Part shown: one piece after another, positions 9,139-17,994 of the stretch
Layout: every line of letters starts with the position of its first letter
Numbering within the stretch: position 1 is the first letter of the stretch
Assembly (NCBI GenBank): GCA_015060625.1
Contig: SUYC01000006.1
Location: forward strand, 124,001 to 188,000
Source of the DNA: Xylanibacter ruminicola
GTDB lineage: Bacteria; Bacteroidota; Bacteroidia; Bacteroidales; Bacteroidaceae
Length of the DNA: 64,000 nt
Direction: 5' to 3'
Program-made: the position numbers and the translations under genes
Notes under the pieces: generated by a model
Seen by the model: the letters and a program-made list of their open reading frames with translations, nothing else
What the model was told of the DNA's origin: nothing
Database searches by the model: none

Positions 9139-9146
9139 CAAAATTA
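9139..9146 (-). promoter_or_regulatory. -7 box for the 8486-9019 gene
   Basis: On the minus strand this reads TAATTTTG followed by CAG. It would give a leader of about 110 nt before the ATG at 9019. The region 9020-9138 is very AT-rich with no other feature. Confidence 0.5.
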
Positions 9147-9218
9147 ACAATTTAACATTAAAAGCCGCTAAATATTTATTAAAGAAATCAAAAAAAAAAA
9201 AACAGACGTTAAATCAAT

Positions 9219-9458
9219 CTAAATCAAACACTCTGAGACAAAAAAAACTATGGTTTTGATCGACAAGACCATAGGATGACTAAAATAGCGTGTCACATGA
9301 AATTTTTCTTCATAATCGTCCTCACAGAAGGGAACTCCTGCTTCTATATGAATATGTTCGGCAGCAGCTTTGCCTATCACTCTCAGCAGTATGCCACACT
9401 GCGTAGAACTCTCCTCACGGATGCACACATACTGAGAACCAACGTAATACTCAAACAC
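9219..9458 (-). pseudogene. Truncated paralog of the 8486-9019 gene
   Basis: The frame reads YYVGSQYVCIREESSTQCGI and continues to HVTRYFSHP, about 65% identical by eye to residues 34-91 of the neighbouring gene. Homology stops exactly after HP. The remaining 18 codons read through a perfect terminator hairpin (9240-9274). No ATG precedes the conserved block: the first start-like codon is GTG at 9456-9458, while related sequence continues upstream to about 9524, overlapping the end of the next gene. Loss of both ends points to a decaying duplicate. Confidence 0.6.
9240..9274 (-). terminator. Intrinsic terminator inside the truncated paralog
   Basis: On the minus strand a hairpin (CTATGGT paired with ACCATAG, extending inward) at 9248-9274 is followed by eight T residues (9240-9247). 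It terminates the GH2-like and truncated-paralog transcript. Confidence 0.8.
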
Positions 9459-9513
9459 AGCACTACGGTTCTTTTTAAGTAGTCTTTCCGCCCTAGGTAT
9501 AAGAGCAGTATTG

Positions 9514-11055
9514 TCAATGTATAAAAATACGCCAGCGATTACGAATAGCCGGACTGCCCACCGTGACAGTCAGCCACGCCGGACCATGGTAGCCAACGGA
9601 ATCGAACGGCAGTACGATTTGTCCTACCTGCTTGATAGAGTCGAGCGGCACGTTGCCTGCAGCCACCTGTCCACCCGCCATCACCTGATTAGAGTCGTTA
9701 GACAGATAGAAACTGGTACGCACACCATGCAGATTACCATACATGGCATTATAAACATAGACAGGTGTTCGCAAGGTATCGCCGGGTGCGAACTCAATTT
9801 TCGGCAACTGCACCAACGGCACTATCGAGCGACAGAACTGATTGAACTGACGTACAAACGACTGATCCTGCTCATCCCAACGTTCGTGCAGCACACCGCT
9901 ATAGTCGCCCTGCACGTCGCACATACCCCCCAACAGATAGTGCGCACTACCGCCCCCTAACAGCAGCCTCTCCACACCTTGTTTATATAAAGGTAAATCC
10001 GGGCCAGCTATCACTGGCTGATGGAGCTGAACGGGTGTCTTCGTGCCATTGTTGTAAACAAAGCACTCGTTGCCGAAGGTTATCAGCACCAACGAGGGAT
10101 GATGACCATAAGTATCGGCAATAGCATCCAGATGGGTCGCACTTTGTGCCTCAGGTTGCAAGTACATCCCCACCTTATCGGCTGCAGCAAAGGCAGCTTC
10201 GGGCGGACAATAACCACGGAAACGCACATGATTGAGGCCTAAATCGCTCAAACGCTGAAAGATGTGAGTCCATGTTTGTACATCCATCGGCATACGGCCG
10301 CCCATTGGAAAATAGTTATCCATCATGCAGCCACGCAGATAAACAGGATGGCGGTTGATAAACAGACGACCATCAACCACCCCAGCCTCGCGCATACCAA
10401 AGATGCGCTCCTGATAATCAACACCCACTGTAACACCGACACGAAAAAGAATGGGATGAAACTCGTCCCAAAGACAATCGTCATCAAACACAGGTGTTTC
10501 AAAACTCATACGATTGGCAGTAATACCCCACTCGTTTACATATATCTTGGCTGTATCCACGCCTTCGCGCTGTATCATCGTCTGCACCCCAAAGAAACTA
10601 AAGTCGGGCGACTGCCCCTGTATCTCCAGTCCCAGCGTCACTAACTTCATAAAGGGGCGAGGCTTGGTAGTTAGCTTGCTGATATACAAACGGCGAGGCT
10701 GCGATCGCAACTCGATACTACCCATTACGCCATGCGCATCATGGCCAGCCACACGCACCTCGATGGTATTACGCTGCCCAGCCATAATATGCTTGGTAAC
10801 ATCCAACTGCTGAGGCAAGTTTACCAACGTATCGCCACCAGCCTCCTTGCCATTCACCAGAACAGTAGTGGCACCCAAGGGGCGTTCGAGGTACAGCACC
10901 ACTCGACGCTTGTCCCACTTTTGCGGCACATAAACACTCTGACGATACACAGCACCATCATCGACATAAGCAGGTTCAACCATGCGAACCACATCTTGCG
11001 CAGAGGCTGTGATAACAAACACACAAAAAAATATGGTAGATATAATCTGTTTCAT
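9514..11055 (-). CDS. GH2-like glycoside hydrolase with an apparent internal deletion of the catalytic core
   Basis: 513 aa from the ATG at 11055, which begins the signal peptide KQIISTIFFCVFVITASAQ. The order is: jelly-roll sugar-binding domain (about residues 20-170), immunoglobulin-like segment, then the start of a TIM barrel (NHVRFRGYCPPEAAFAAAD and HPSLVLITFGNE, the latter with the expected acid/base Glu). Where family members continue for some 150 residues to the nucleophile motif HE-x-GQ, this protein jumps after about 25 residues to LPLYKQGVERLL, aligning with the family segment just before the last barrel strands. The C terminus NRWRIFIH matches the usual domain end. So the gene is open but probably catalytically dead. 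It ends next to the truncated paralog. Confidence 0.65.
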   Translation of the reverse strand: MKQIISTIFFCVFVITASAQDVVRMVEPAYVDDGAVYRQSVYVPQKWDKRRVVLYLERPLGATTVLVNGKEAGGDTLVNLPQQLDVTKHIMAGQRNTIEVRVAGHDAHGVMGSIELRSQPRRLYISKLTTKPRPFMKLVTLGLEIQGQSPDFSFFGVQTMIQREGVDTAKIYVNEWGITANRMSFETPVFDDDCLWDEFHPILFRVGVTVGVDYQERIFGMREAGVVDGRLFINRHPVYLRGCMMDNYFPMGGRMPMDVQTWTHIFQRLSDLGLNHVRFRGYCPPEAAFAAADKVGMYLQPEAQSATHLDAIADTYGHHPSLVLITFGNECFVYNNGTKTPVQLHQPVIAGPDLPLYKQGVERLLLGGGSAHYLLGGMCDVQGDYSGVLHERWDEQDQSFVRQFNQFCRSIVPLVQLPKIEFAPGDTLRTPVYVYNAMYGNLHGVRTSFYLSNDSNQVMAGGQVAAGNVPLDSIKQVGQIVLPFDSVGYHGPAWLTVTVGSPAIRNRWRIFIH

Positions 11056-11060
11056 GGGCG

Positions 11061-11068
11061 CAAATATA
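11061..11068 (-). promoter_or_regulatory. -7 box of the GH2-like gene
   Basis: On the minus strand this reads TATATTTG, only five bases before the ATG at 11055, so the transcript would start at or near the start codon (leaderless). Confidence 0.55.
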
Positions 11069-11103
11069 CGGCTTTTTTCTGTACCAACAAAGAAAAAACA
11101 AAG

Positions 11104-11139
11104 AAAAAAGGCAATCAGAATAAAAATTCTAACTGCCTT
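11104..11139 (-). terminator. Intrinsic terminator after tRNA-Met
   Basis: On the minus strand AAGGCAGTTAGAAT and ATTCTGATTGCCTT pair (14 bp with wobble) around a TTTT loop, followed by a T-run. It starts six bases after the tRNA. Confidence 0.8.
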
Positions 11140-11144
11140 CTTTG

Positions 11145-11218
11145 TAGCGGGACCCAGGATTGAACTGGGGACCTCATGATTATGAATCATGCGCTCTAAC
11201 CAGCTGAGCTATCCCGCC
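11145..11218 (-). tRNA. tRNA-Met (anticodon CAT, probably elongator)
   Basis: Cloverleaf on the minus strand: acceptor GGCGGGA/TCCCGCT, D arm GCTC...GAGC, anticodon stem ATGAT/ATCAT type with loop TTCATAA, T loop TTCAATC, discriminator A. The G1-U72 pair and the absence of the initiator C1/A72 mismatch argue for elongator Met. A lysidine-modified Ile tRNA with CAT cannot be fully excluded. CCA is not encoded. Confidence 0.9.
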
Positions 11219-11231
11219 GTATTGCTGATTT

Positions 11232-11247
11232 GCGGGTGCAAAGGTAC
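11232..11247 (-). promoter_or_regulatory. tRNA-Met promoter with extended 16-bp element
   Basis: On the minus strand this reads GTACCTTTGCACCCGC, identical to the tRNA-Pro and rplS promoters, 14 bp before the tRNA. Confidence 0.7.
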
Positions 11248-11308
11248 ACATTTTTTTGAAACCACCAAAATTTTTCGGCAAAAAGTTTTGTATTTCACAG
11301 AAAATTTG

Positions 11309-11316
11309 TAATTTTG
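11309..11316 (+). promoter_or_regulatory. -7 box of the START-like gene
   Basis: TAATTTTG, 46 bp before the ATG at 11363. Confidence 0.6.
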
Positions 11317-11362
11317 CCGCATAAAACAAGACTAAAATCAGTTATTCTAACCCAATATATAT

Positions 11363-11767
11363 ATGGGAAAGCAAAAAATAAACATCGAATATCCACTGGC
11401 CACAGCATCGCCAGCCATCATCTGGGAACAGATTAGCAGCGCTCACGGATTGGAGCGATGGTTTGCCAACCACGTTAAAGAAGAAAATGGAGTTTTCACC
11501 TTTACCTGGGGAGAACCTTGGACCGAACAGGATATACGACAAGCTCACATTGTTGAAACCATCAAGCACGACCACATCCGTTTAAAATGGGACCACGAAG
11601 ATGAAGATGACGATGAATCGTACTGGGAAATGAGCATACAGAAGAGCGACCTGACCCATAATCTGAACCTGGTGATAACCGACTTTGCCGACGATGATGA
11701 TATTGATGGTTTGAAAATTCTATGGGAGAGTTGCCTCGACAGTCTGCACCGTGCAAGCGGACTATGA
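11363..11767 (+). CDS. START/SRPBCC-like domain protein
   Basis: A 134-aa cytoplasmic protein. The order of segments fits a small START-like (AHSA1/SRPBCC) fold: an N-terminal strand with IEYPLATASPAIIWEQISSAHGLERWFA, then FTFTWGEPWTE, IRLKWDHE and a C-terminal helix ILWESCLDSLHRASGL. Such proteins bind hydrophobic ligands or act as chaperone cofactors; the ligand here is unknown. The acidic run DHEDEDDDE is notable. It has its own promoter and is followed by the promoter of the LptF/G-type gene. Confidence 0.75.
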   Translation: MGKQKINIEYPLATASPAIIWEQISSAHGLERWFANHVKEENGVFTFTWGEPWTEQDIRQAHIVETIKHDHIRLKWDHEDEDDDESYWEMSIQKSDLTHNLNLVITDFADDDDIDGLKILWESCLDSLHRASGL

Positions 11768-11822
11768 AAGGTGAAAAAGATAAAAATATTATAAATAAGG
11801 TGTGATTCTTAATTTTTATTTG

Positions 11823-11830
11823 TAATTTTG
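11823..11830 (+). promoter_or_regulatory. -7 box of the LptF/G-type permease gene
   Basis: TAATTTTG followed by CAG, 23 bp before the ATG at 11854. Confidence 0.65.
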
Positions 11831-11853
11831 CAGCCAAAATTGCAAAATAGCAA

Positions 11854-13842
11854 ATGTTTCGAATCAAGAAGCTAGATATATTCATAGCCAAGCAATTCGG
11901 CTTGCTGTTCGTAGGAACGTTCTTCATCTGCCAGTTTGTGCTGATGATGCAGTTTCTGTGGCGCTATGTCGATGAACTCATTGGTAAAGGCCTTTCGCTT
12001 GAGGTCATGGCCCAGTTCTTCTGGTACATGGGTCTAATGCTGATGCCTCAGGCTTTCCCCCTGGCCATACTGTTATCGTCGCTCATTACCTTTGGTAACT
12101 TGGGCGAAAGCTCGGAGCTTACAGCCATCAAGGCTGCAGGCATATCGCTCATGCAAGCTTTCCGCTCGCTCATCATCATATCGGTACTGATGGCGGGTAT
12201 CTCCTTCTACTTCCAGAATGTGGTTGGCCCACGAGCCAATCAGGATTTCTACCGACTGCTGTTAGGTATGAAGCAGAAGAGTCCTGAACTCGAGATTCCT
12301 GAAGGTGTATTCTATGATGGCATCCCAGGCTCAAACATCTATGTACAGAAGAAAGACCTCAACACGGGCATGCTTTATGGCATTATGATTTACCGCATGA
12401 CGGGTAGCTACGAGGATCAGGCTATCATCTTGGCCGACTCGGGTATGATGCAGAGCACAGCCGAGAAGAAGCATCTGCTGCTTACACTCTATAACGGTGT
12501 TTGGAACGAGAACATGCGCTCACAAGACCTGGCAGGTACAGCCGATGTACCCTATCGCCGCGAAACATTCGTGACCAAACGCATCGTACTCGACTTCGAC
12601 AACAACTTCAGCATGGCCGACATCAACGACATTGCCGGCGATGCCCGTGCTAAGAGCTTAGGCAAGATCTTACACGACAAGGACTCGCTGCAGGAGTTCA
12701 ACGACAGCGTGGGCCACGCTTACTACACAGATGCCAAGCGATTTTACTTCAGAACCAACGAGGTGTCGGCCAGCGACTCTATCAAGATATCGAAGCTGAT
12801 AGCCGAAGACAACACGTCTATCGACTCCATGTTCACCAAACTGAGCGAAGCCAAGAAAAAGTCGGCTATACAGACAGCCCTCAACAGCGTCCAGTCGTGC
12901 AACACCGACCTGGAAATGAAAGGCACCTACGCTAACAGTCTGCATCGCTACTTCCGCACGCACCAGATTCAGGCTATTCTCAAGTTCACGTTGGCACTTA
13001 CATGTATCATCTTTTTCTTTATCGGAGCTCCATTGGGTGCCATTATCCGCAAGGGCGGACTGGGTGTGCCTGTTATCATATCGGTATTGGTATTTATCGT
13101 GTACTACATTCTGGACAGTACCGGACAGAAGATGGCACGCGATGACCAATGGACTGTATGGTACGGTATGACGATATCTACCGTAGTGCTGGCACCTATC
13201 GCCTGTTTCTTTACCTACAAGGCGAACAACGACTCGGTGGTATTCAACATCGACATGTACAAGCAGGTATTGATGCGCATATTGGGACTGCGCACCCATC
13301 GTCACATCTATCGCAAGGAGGTGATCATCGAAGATCCTATCTATGCGCTCGACTCGTATTATCTACTACAGATAAGTCAGCAAATCAAACAGTACAGCGA
13401 AGAGCACAAACTGCTTCGCCTGCCTAACCCTATCCACGTATTCTTCCGTCCTGGCGACGACCAAACTATCCAGCAGATTGTGGACCAGTTGGAAGATGTT
13501 ATCGACGACTTGGCCAACACCAAGGACGCTCAGATACTGGGCTATCTGAACCACTACCCCATAGTGGCCACCCATGCCCACACACGTCCGTTCCACCGCA
13601 AGTGGCTCAACATCATATCGGGTTTGATTCTGCCATTAGGCATATTCTTCTACTGCCGCATGTGCCGTTTCCGTCTGCGCTTACGTAAGGACCTGAACCG
13701 CATTCTTGAAACCAACGAGTGGGTGCTTGAACGTGTGGCTGTATATGCAGCGCCAGCCCCAAAGACCATGGACGACTTGGAAAAGATGCCATTTATTGCT
13801 GAGCTGTTGCGCGAAAATGAAGCAAAGAAACATAAGGTTTAA
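11854..13842 (+). CDS. LptF/LptG-family lipopolysaccharide export permease (long form)
   Basis: A 662-aa inner-membrane protein. The N-terminal part has the YjgP/YjgQ pattern: a first helix KQFGLLFVGTFFICQFVLMMQF, two more helices with MGLMLMPQAFPLAILLSSLITFG and the segment LTAIKAAGIS, then a periplasmic beta-jelly-roll region, and three more helices after residue 375 (LTCIIFFFIGAPLGAIIRKGGLG). A C-terminal extension of about 180 residues with one more hydrophobic segment (IISGLILPLGIFFYC) exceeds E. coli LptF/LptG (about 360 aa). It should act with LptB and LptC to extract LPS. Only one such gene is here; it is followed by ribBA after 30 bp, probably on the same transcript. Confidence 0.88.
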   Translation: MFRIKKLDIFIAKQFGLLFVGTFFICQFVLMMQFLWRYVDELIGKGLSLEVMAQFFWYMGLMLMPQAFPLAILLSSLITFGNLGESSELTAIKAAGISLMQAFRSLIIISVLMAGISFYFQNVVGPRANQDFYRLLLGMKQKSPELEIPEGVFYDGIPGSNIYVQKKDLNTGMLYGIMIYRMTGSYEDQAIILADSGMMQSTAEKKHLLLTLYNGVWNENMRSQDLAGTADVPYRRETFVTKRIVLDFDNNFSMADINDIAGDARAKSLGKILHDKDSLQEFNDSVGHAYYTDAKRFYFRTNEVSASDSIKISKLIAEDNTSIDSMFTKLSEAKKKSAIQTALNSVQSCNTDLEMKGTYANSLHRYFRTHQIQAILKFTLALTCIIFFFIGAPLGAIIRKGGLGVPVIISVLVFIVYYILDSTGQKMARDDQWTVWYGMTISTVVLAPIACFFTYKANNDSVVFNIDMYKQVLMRILGLRTHRHIYRKEVIIEDPIYALDSYYLLQISQQIKQYSEEHKLLRLPNPIHVFFRPGDDQTIQQIVDQLEDVIDDLANTKDAQILGYLNHYPIVATHAHTRPFHRKWLNIISGLILPLGIFFYCRMCRFRLRLRKDLNRILETNEWVLERVAVYAAPAPKTMDDLEKMPFIAELLRENEAKKHKV

Positions 13843-13872
13843 CTACTATATATATAAATAAGGTGTAAGAAA

Positions 13873-15084
13873 ATGGAAGAGATGAAGTTGAACAGCATAG
13901 AAGAGGCCGTGAAGGACTTTGAGCAGGGCGAGTTCGTAATTGTAGTGGATGATGAAGACCGCGAGAACGAGGGCGACCTGATTATCGCTGCCGAGAAGAT
14001 TACAGCAGAGAAAGTGAACTTCATGCTGAAACATGCACGTGGCGTGCTCTGCGCCCCCATCACCATCGAGCGATGCAAGGAGCTCGACCTGCCTCATCAG
14101 GTACAGGATAATACATCTGTTCTGGGCACTCCATTTACCGTCACAGTCGACAAGCTGGAGGGTTGCACCACAGGTGTAAGCGCTCACGACCGTGCCGAAA
14201 CCATCAAGGCACTGGCCGACCCCACATCGAGGGCTGAGACATTCGGACGTCCAGGACACGTAAACCCACTTTACGCTCAGGACAATGGTGTACTGCGCCG
14301 TAGCGGTCATACCGAAGCAGCCATCGATCTCTGTCGCATGGCAGGACTCTATCCCGCCGGAGCACTGATGGAGATCATGAACGAAGATGGCACCATGGCA
14401 AGAATGCCCGAGCTGATGGCATTTGCAAAAGAATGGAACTTGAAGATTATCAGCATCAAAGATATGATAGCCTACCGACTGAAGAAAGAATCACTCATTG
14501 AGGTGGGCGAAGAGGTGGACATGCCCACCGACTATGGTCACTTCCGTCTGATTCCTTTCCGACAGAAGAGCAATGGCTTGGAACACATGGCTTTGATCAA
14601 AGGCGAATGGCAGGAAGACGAGCCTATCCTGGTACGCGTACACTCTTCGTGCATGACAGGCGACATTCTGGGCAGTAAGCGCTGCGACTGCGGCGAGCAG
14701 CTACACAAAGCCATGCAGGCCATCGAGAAAGAGGGCAAAGGCGTGGTAATCTATATGCAGCAGGAAGGTAGAGGCATCGGATTGATGAACAAGATTGCCG
14801 CCTACAAGCTTCAGGAAGAAGGACTGGACACAGTGGACGCCAACATTCACTTAGGCTTCAAGCCCGACGAGCGCGACTATGGTTGCGGCGCCCAGATGCT
14901 GCGCCACATCGGCGTACACAAGATGCGCCTGCTTACCAACAACCCCGTCAAGCGCGTGGGACTGGAGGCATACGGCCTGGAGATTATCGAGAATGTACCT
15001 ATCGAAGTAACTCCCAATAAATACAATCTGCGCTATCTGGAAACCAAGAAGAACCGTATGGGTCATACACTCCATCTGAAATAA
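13873..15084 (+). CDS. ribBA: Bifunctional 3,4-dihydroxy-2-butanone-4-phosphate synthase / GTP cyclohydrolase II
   Basis: 403 aa, the usual size for the fused enzyme that supplies both early precursors of riboflavin. The RibB domain (1-200) carries [11 protein letters not shown] and [11 protein letters not shown]. The RibA domain (205-403) carries the zinc-binding set C-x10-C-x-C in [18 protein letters not shown] and the QEGRGIGL loop. No promoter or FMN riboswitch is visible in the 30-bp gap after the permease gene, so it probably depends on read-through from the promoter at 11823. Confidence 0.96.
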   Translation: MEEMKLNSIEEAVKDFEQGEFVIVVDDEDRENEGDLIIAAEKITAEKVNFMLKHARGVLCAPITIERCKELDLPHQVQDNTSVLGTPFTVTVDKLEGCTTGVSAHDRAETIKALADPTSRAETFGRPGHVNPLYAQDNGVLRRSGHTEAAIDLCRMAGLYPAGALMEIMNEDGTMARMPELMAFAKEWNLKIISIKDMIAYRLKKESLIEVGEEVDMPTDYGHFRLIPFRQKSNGLEHMALIKGEWQEDEPILVRVHSSCMTGDILGSKRCDCGEQLHKAMQAIEKEGKGVVIYMQQEGRGIGLMNKIAAYKLQEEGLDTVDANIHLGFKPDERDYGCGAQMLRHIGVHKMRLLTNNPVKRVGLEAYGLEIIENVPIEVTPNKYNLRYLETKKNRMGHTLHLK

Positions 15085-15160
15085 CGCTCAATTTGTCGCA
15101 AATTCGCTCCCTAAAAGTGAAAAAGTGGCACATTTATTTCGTATTCAAAAATAAAATGCG

Positions 15161-15168
15161 TAATTTTG
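15161..15168 (+). promoter_or_regulatory. -7 box of the aminotransferase gene
   Basis: TAATTTTG, 18 bp before the ATG at 15187. It rules out the in-frame TTG start at 15166, which lies inside this box. Confidence 0.65.
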
Positions 15169-15186
15169 CACAAAAATTATAATCAT

Positions 15187-16380
15187 ATGGCACAATTATC
15201 TAATCGTCTGCAGCGTTTAGCCCCATCGGCCACGCTGGCAATGTCCCAGAAAAGCTCCGAAATGAAGGCGCAAGGTATCGATGTTATTAACATGAGTGTT
15301 GGAGAACCCGACTTCAATACCCCCGACGCTATTAAAGAAGCAGCCAAAAAGGCAATAGACGACAATTTCTCACGCTACTCACCAGTACCAGGCTATCCCG
15401 ATTTGCGCAAGGCCATCGTGGCCAAGCTCAAGAACGAGAACCAGCTCGATTATACAATTAACGAGATTCTGGTGAGCAACGGTGCCAAACAGAGTGTGTG
15501 CAACACCGTGATGGCCCTGGTTAACGACGGCGAGGAAGTGATTATCCCTACCCCATACTGGGTAAGTTATCCCCAGATGGTACTGCTGGCAGGTGGCACA
15601 CCAAAGTTTGTCGAAGCCGGTTTCGACCAGAACTTCAAGATGACCCCCGAGCAGCTCGAGGCAGCCATCACCCCCAAAACCCGCATGATTATTCTTTGCT
15701 CGCCCAGCAATCCAACAGGCAGCGTGTATAGCAAAGCAGAACTGAAGGCACTGGCAGATGTCATCCTGAAGCACGACGATCTGTTTGTGCTGGCTGATGA
15801 AATCTACGAGCACATCAACTATATTGGCAAGCACGAGAGTATCGCCCAGTTCCCTGGCATGAAAGAGCGCGCCATTATCGTCAACGGCGTTTCTAAGGCT
15901 TATGCGATGACAGGCTGGCGTATTGGCTACATTGCTGCCCCCGAATGGATTGTAAAAGGCTGCAACAAACTGCAGGGTCAGTACACCAGCGGTCCATGTT
16001 CTGTCAGCCAGAAGGCTGCCGAATTTGCGTATATTAACGACCAGCAGTGCGTGGAGGATATGCGCCAGGCTTTTGAGCGCCGCCGCGACCTCATTGTAAA
16101 ATTGGCCAAGGACATCCCCGGACTGGAGGTCAACGTGCCTGAGGGCGCTTTCTACCTGTTCCCCAAGTGCAGCAGCTTCTTCGGAAAGAGCGATGGCGAG
16201 ACCACCATCAACAACTCTACCGACTTTGCCATGTACCTGCTCGAAAAAGGTCACGTAGCAACTGTTGGTGGTGATGCTTTCGGCGATCCAGAGTGCTTCA
16301 GAATGAGCTATGCTACAAGCGATGAAAACATCGTAGAAGCCATGAAGCGCATTAAGGAAGTGGTAGCAAAACTAAAATAA
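15187..16380 (+). CDS. Class I/II pyridoxal-phosphate aminotransferase (aspartate aminotransferase type)
   Basis: 397 aa from the ATG at 15187. The fold-type I pattern is complete: N-terminal RLAPSATLAMS and SVGEPDF, SPSNPTGSVYS around residue 163, LADEIYEHI near 202, the PLP lysine Lys237 in GVSKAYAMTGWR, and the C-terminal RMSYATSDENI with the substrate-carboxylate arginine. This is the AspB/AspC-like Ib subgroup, exchanging amino groups between aspartate and 2-oxoglutarate; related substrates cannot be excluded. Single gene with its own promoter. Confidence 0.9.
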   Translation: MAQLSNRLQRLAPSATLAMSQKSSEMKAQGIDVINMSVGEPDFNTPDAIKEAAKKAIDDNFSRYSPVPGYPDLRKAIVAKLKNENQLDYTINEILVSNGAKQSVCNTVMALVNDGEEVIIPTPYWVSYPQMVLLAGGTPKFVEAGFDQNFKMTPEQLEAAITPKTRMIILCSPSNPTGSVYSKAELKALADVILKHDDLFVLADEIYEHINYIGKHESIAQFPGMKERAIIVNGVSKAYAMTGWRIGYIAAPEWIVKGCNKLQGQYTSGPCSVSQKAAEFAYINDQQCVEDMRQAFERRRDLIVKLAKDIPGLEVNVPEGAFYLFPKCSSFFGKSDGETTINNSTDFAMYLLEKGHVATVGGDAFGDPECFRMSYATSDENIVEAMKRIKEVVAKLK

Positions 16381-16436
16381 TTCGGAAATTCATAGTTAAA
16401 ATCGGTTAATTATCATTGTTTTCCGCTTTATTTTGC

Positions 16437-16444
16437 TACTTTTG
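16437..16444 (+). promoter_or_regulatory. -7 box of the exbB-tonB operon
   Basis: TACTTTTG, 52 bp before the exbB ATG, with an AT-rich leader. Confidence 0.65.
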
Positions 16445-16496
16445 CGAGGTGAAACAAATCTTTATTTATTTATAATAACTAAAAAATTATTTATTT

Positions 16497-17327
16497 ATGG
16501 CAACAACAACAAAGGCTGCAGCCCCAGCCAAAAAGAATTCGGGCTTTGGTGGTATTAAGGCAGCATGGATTATCCTGGTAATTTGTGCATTAGCTGGTTA
16601 TGGTGTATGGTACTTCGTAATGGGTAACCCCGACAACTTCGTTGGTGGTGATCGTTCAGGTCATCCTGCAAACCTGCTGGGTACTGTTTATAAGGGAGGT
16701 TTCGTAGTAGGTCTGATCCTGACTCTTCTCTTCACCGTTATCTGCCTCGGTATTGAGCGTTTCTTCGCTATCAAGACCGCTTCTGGTAAGATCAACCTCG
16801 CTAAGTTCACTGCACAGGTTAAGGAGCTCATCAAGGCTCAGAAGTTCGACGAGGCTGACAAGCTTTGCGACAAGATGCAGGGTTCTGTAGCTAACGTAGT
16901 TAAGGCTTCTATCGCCGCTTATAAGGACGTTGAGGGTAACGACACTCTGAAGAAGGCTGCTAAGGTTGCTAAGATTCAGCAGGCTCACGAGGAGGCTACT
17001 CAGCTCGAGATGCCTACTCTGCAGATGAACCTCCCAATGGTTGCTACCATCGTATCTCTGGGTACTCTGACCGCTCTGTTCGGTACCGTACTTGGTATGA
17101 TCGGTTCGTTCCAGGCTCTGTCTGCTGGTGGTGGTGCTGACTCTATGGCTCTGTCTGCAGGTATTTCTGAGGCTCTGGTTAACACAGCTTCTGGTATCTT
17201 GACATCATGGGTAGCTACCGTAGTTTACAACTTCTTCTCAAACAAGATCGACAAGCTGACATACGCTCTCGATGAGATTGGTTACACAATCGCCGCTACA
17301 TACGATTCTAACCACAACGAGGCTTAA
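16497..17327 (+). CDS. exbB: MotA/TolQ/ExbB proton channel family protein
   Basis: 276 aa, inner membrane. Hydrophobic segments are at about residues 22-44, 66-90, 178-202 and 228-250; the last two (LPMVATIVSLGTLTALFGTVLGMIGSF and the segment with NTASGILTSWVATVVYNFF) carry the conserved small-residue and Thr pattern of ExbB channels. It should form the pentameric proton channel that energises TonB. Codon use is strongly biased to T-ending GCT, GGT and to AAG, unlike neighbours such as ribBA, indicating high expression. First gene of exbB-exbD-exbD-tonB. Confidence 0.93.
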   Translation: MATTTKAAAPAKKNSGFGGIKAAWIILVICALAGYGVWYFVMGNPDNFVGGDRSGHPANLLGTVYKGGFVVGLILTLLFTVICLGIERFFAIKTASGKINLAKFTAQVKELIKAQKFDEADKLCDKMQGSVANVVKASIAAYKDVEGNDTLKKAAKVAKIQQAHEEATQLEMPTLQMNLPMVATIVSLGTLTALFGTVLGMIGSFQALSAGGGADSMALSAGISEALVNTASGILTSWVATVVYNFFSNKIDKLTYALDEIGYTIAATYDSNHNEA

Positions 17328-17369
17328 TTTTTTACCATTCATTTATTAACGCATTAAAGCAATTAGAGA

Positions 17370-17987
17370 ATGGCAAAAATTAAGATACAGAAAAAAGACA
17401 TCTGGATTGACATGACGCCAATGTCAGACGTGATGACGCTGCTTCTGTGTTTCTTTATGTTGACCTCAACATTCTTGACACCAGAACCAGTACAAGTCAC
17501 AGCGCCTAATTCTGTGTCTGAGGTAAAGATACCAGAGCAGGATGTGCTCAACATTCTGGTAACCCCAGAGGGACGCATCTACTGTGGTACTGAAAACAAG
17601 AATAACATGCAGGCCATGTTGGAGACCATGACAGACAAGTTTGGTATCCAGCTGAACGCCAACCAGATTAAGCACTTCCGCGAGGATGCAATGGTTGGAG
17701 CTCCAATGGCTCAGCTTGGCAACTATCTGAACCTCGATACAGAGAAAATGGGTGAGGCAATCCAGAAGCTCGGTCTGCCGCTTGATAGTATCAACGGTGG
17801 CAAGAGCGAATTCCAGGAGTGGGTTACTGCAGCCCGCGAGGCTAACCCCAACATCAAGCTCGCTATCAAGTGCGACTCAAAAACTCCTTATGCTTCAATT
17901 AAGAAGTTGATGTCTGAACTCCAGGATATGAGCGAGAACCGTTTCCAGCTGATCACGAATCTCGATGTTAAACGTTTAAACGACTAG
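17370..17987 (+). CDS. exbD: ExbD/TolR family biopolymer transport protein (copy 1)
   Basis: 205 aa. A short cytoplasmic start is followed by one membrane helix (about 18-36) bearing the essential Asp20 in TPMSDVM, then a periplasmic domain longer than the about 140-aa E. coli ExbD. It should couple proton flow through ExbB to TonB motion. Separated by 7 bp from a second, diverged exbD; the pair is usual in this phylum. Confidence 0.92.
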   Translation: MAKIKIQKKDIWIDMTPMSDVMTLLLCFFMLTSTFLTPEPVQVTAPNSVSEVKIPEQDVLNILVTPEGRIYCGTENKNNMQAMLETMTDKFGIQLNANQIKHFREDAMVGAPMAQLGNYLNLDTEKMGEAIQKLGLPLDSINGGKSEFQEWVTAAREANPNIKLAIKCDSKTPYASIKKLMSELQDMSENRFQLITNLDVKRLND

Positions 17988-17994
17988 TAGTATT

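Noticed and set aside
11145..11218. tRNA-Met as an integration site for a mobile element
   Set aside because: No repeat of the tRNA 3' end and no integrase found within the neighbouring 4 kb.
12670..13305. Minus-strand frame opposite the LptF/G-type permease
   Set aside because: Low-complexity His/Val/Tyr composition and no start context.
13843..13872. FMN riboswitch before ribBA
   Set aside because: The gap is only 30 bp, far too short for the aptamer.
15379..16254. Minus-strand frame (291 codons) opposite the aminotransferase
   Set aside because: Shadow of a complete PLP enzyme.
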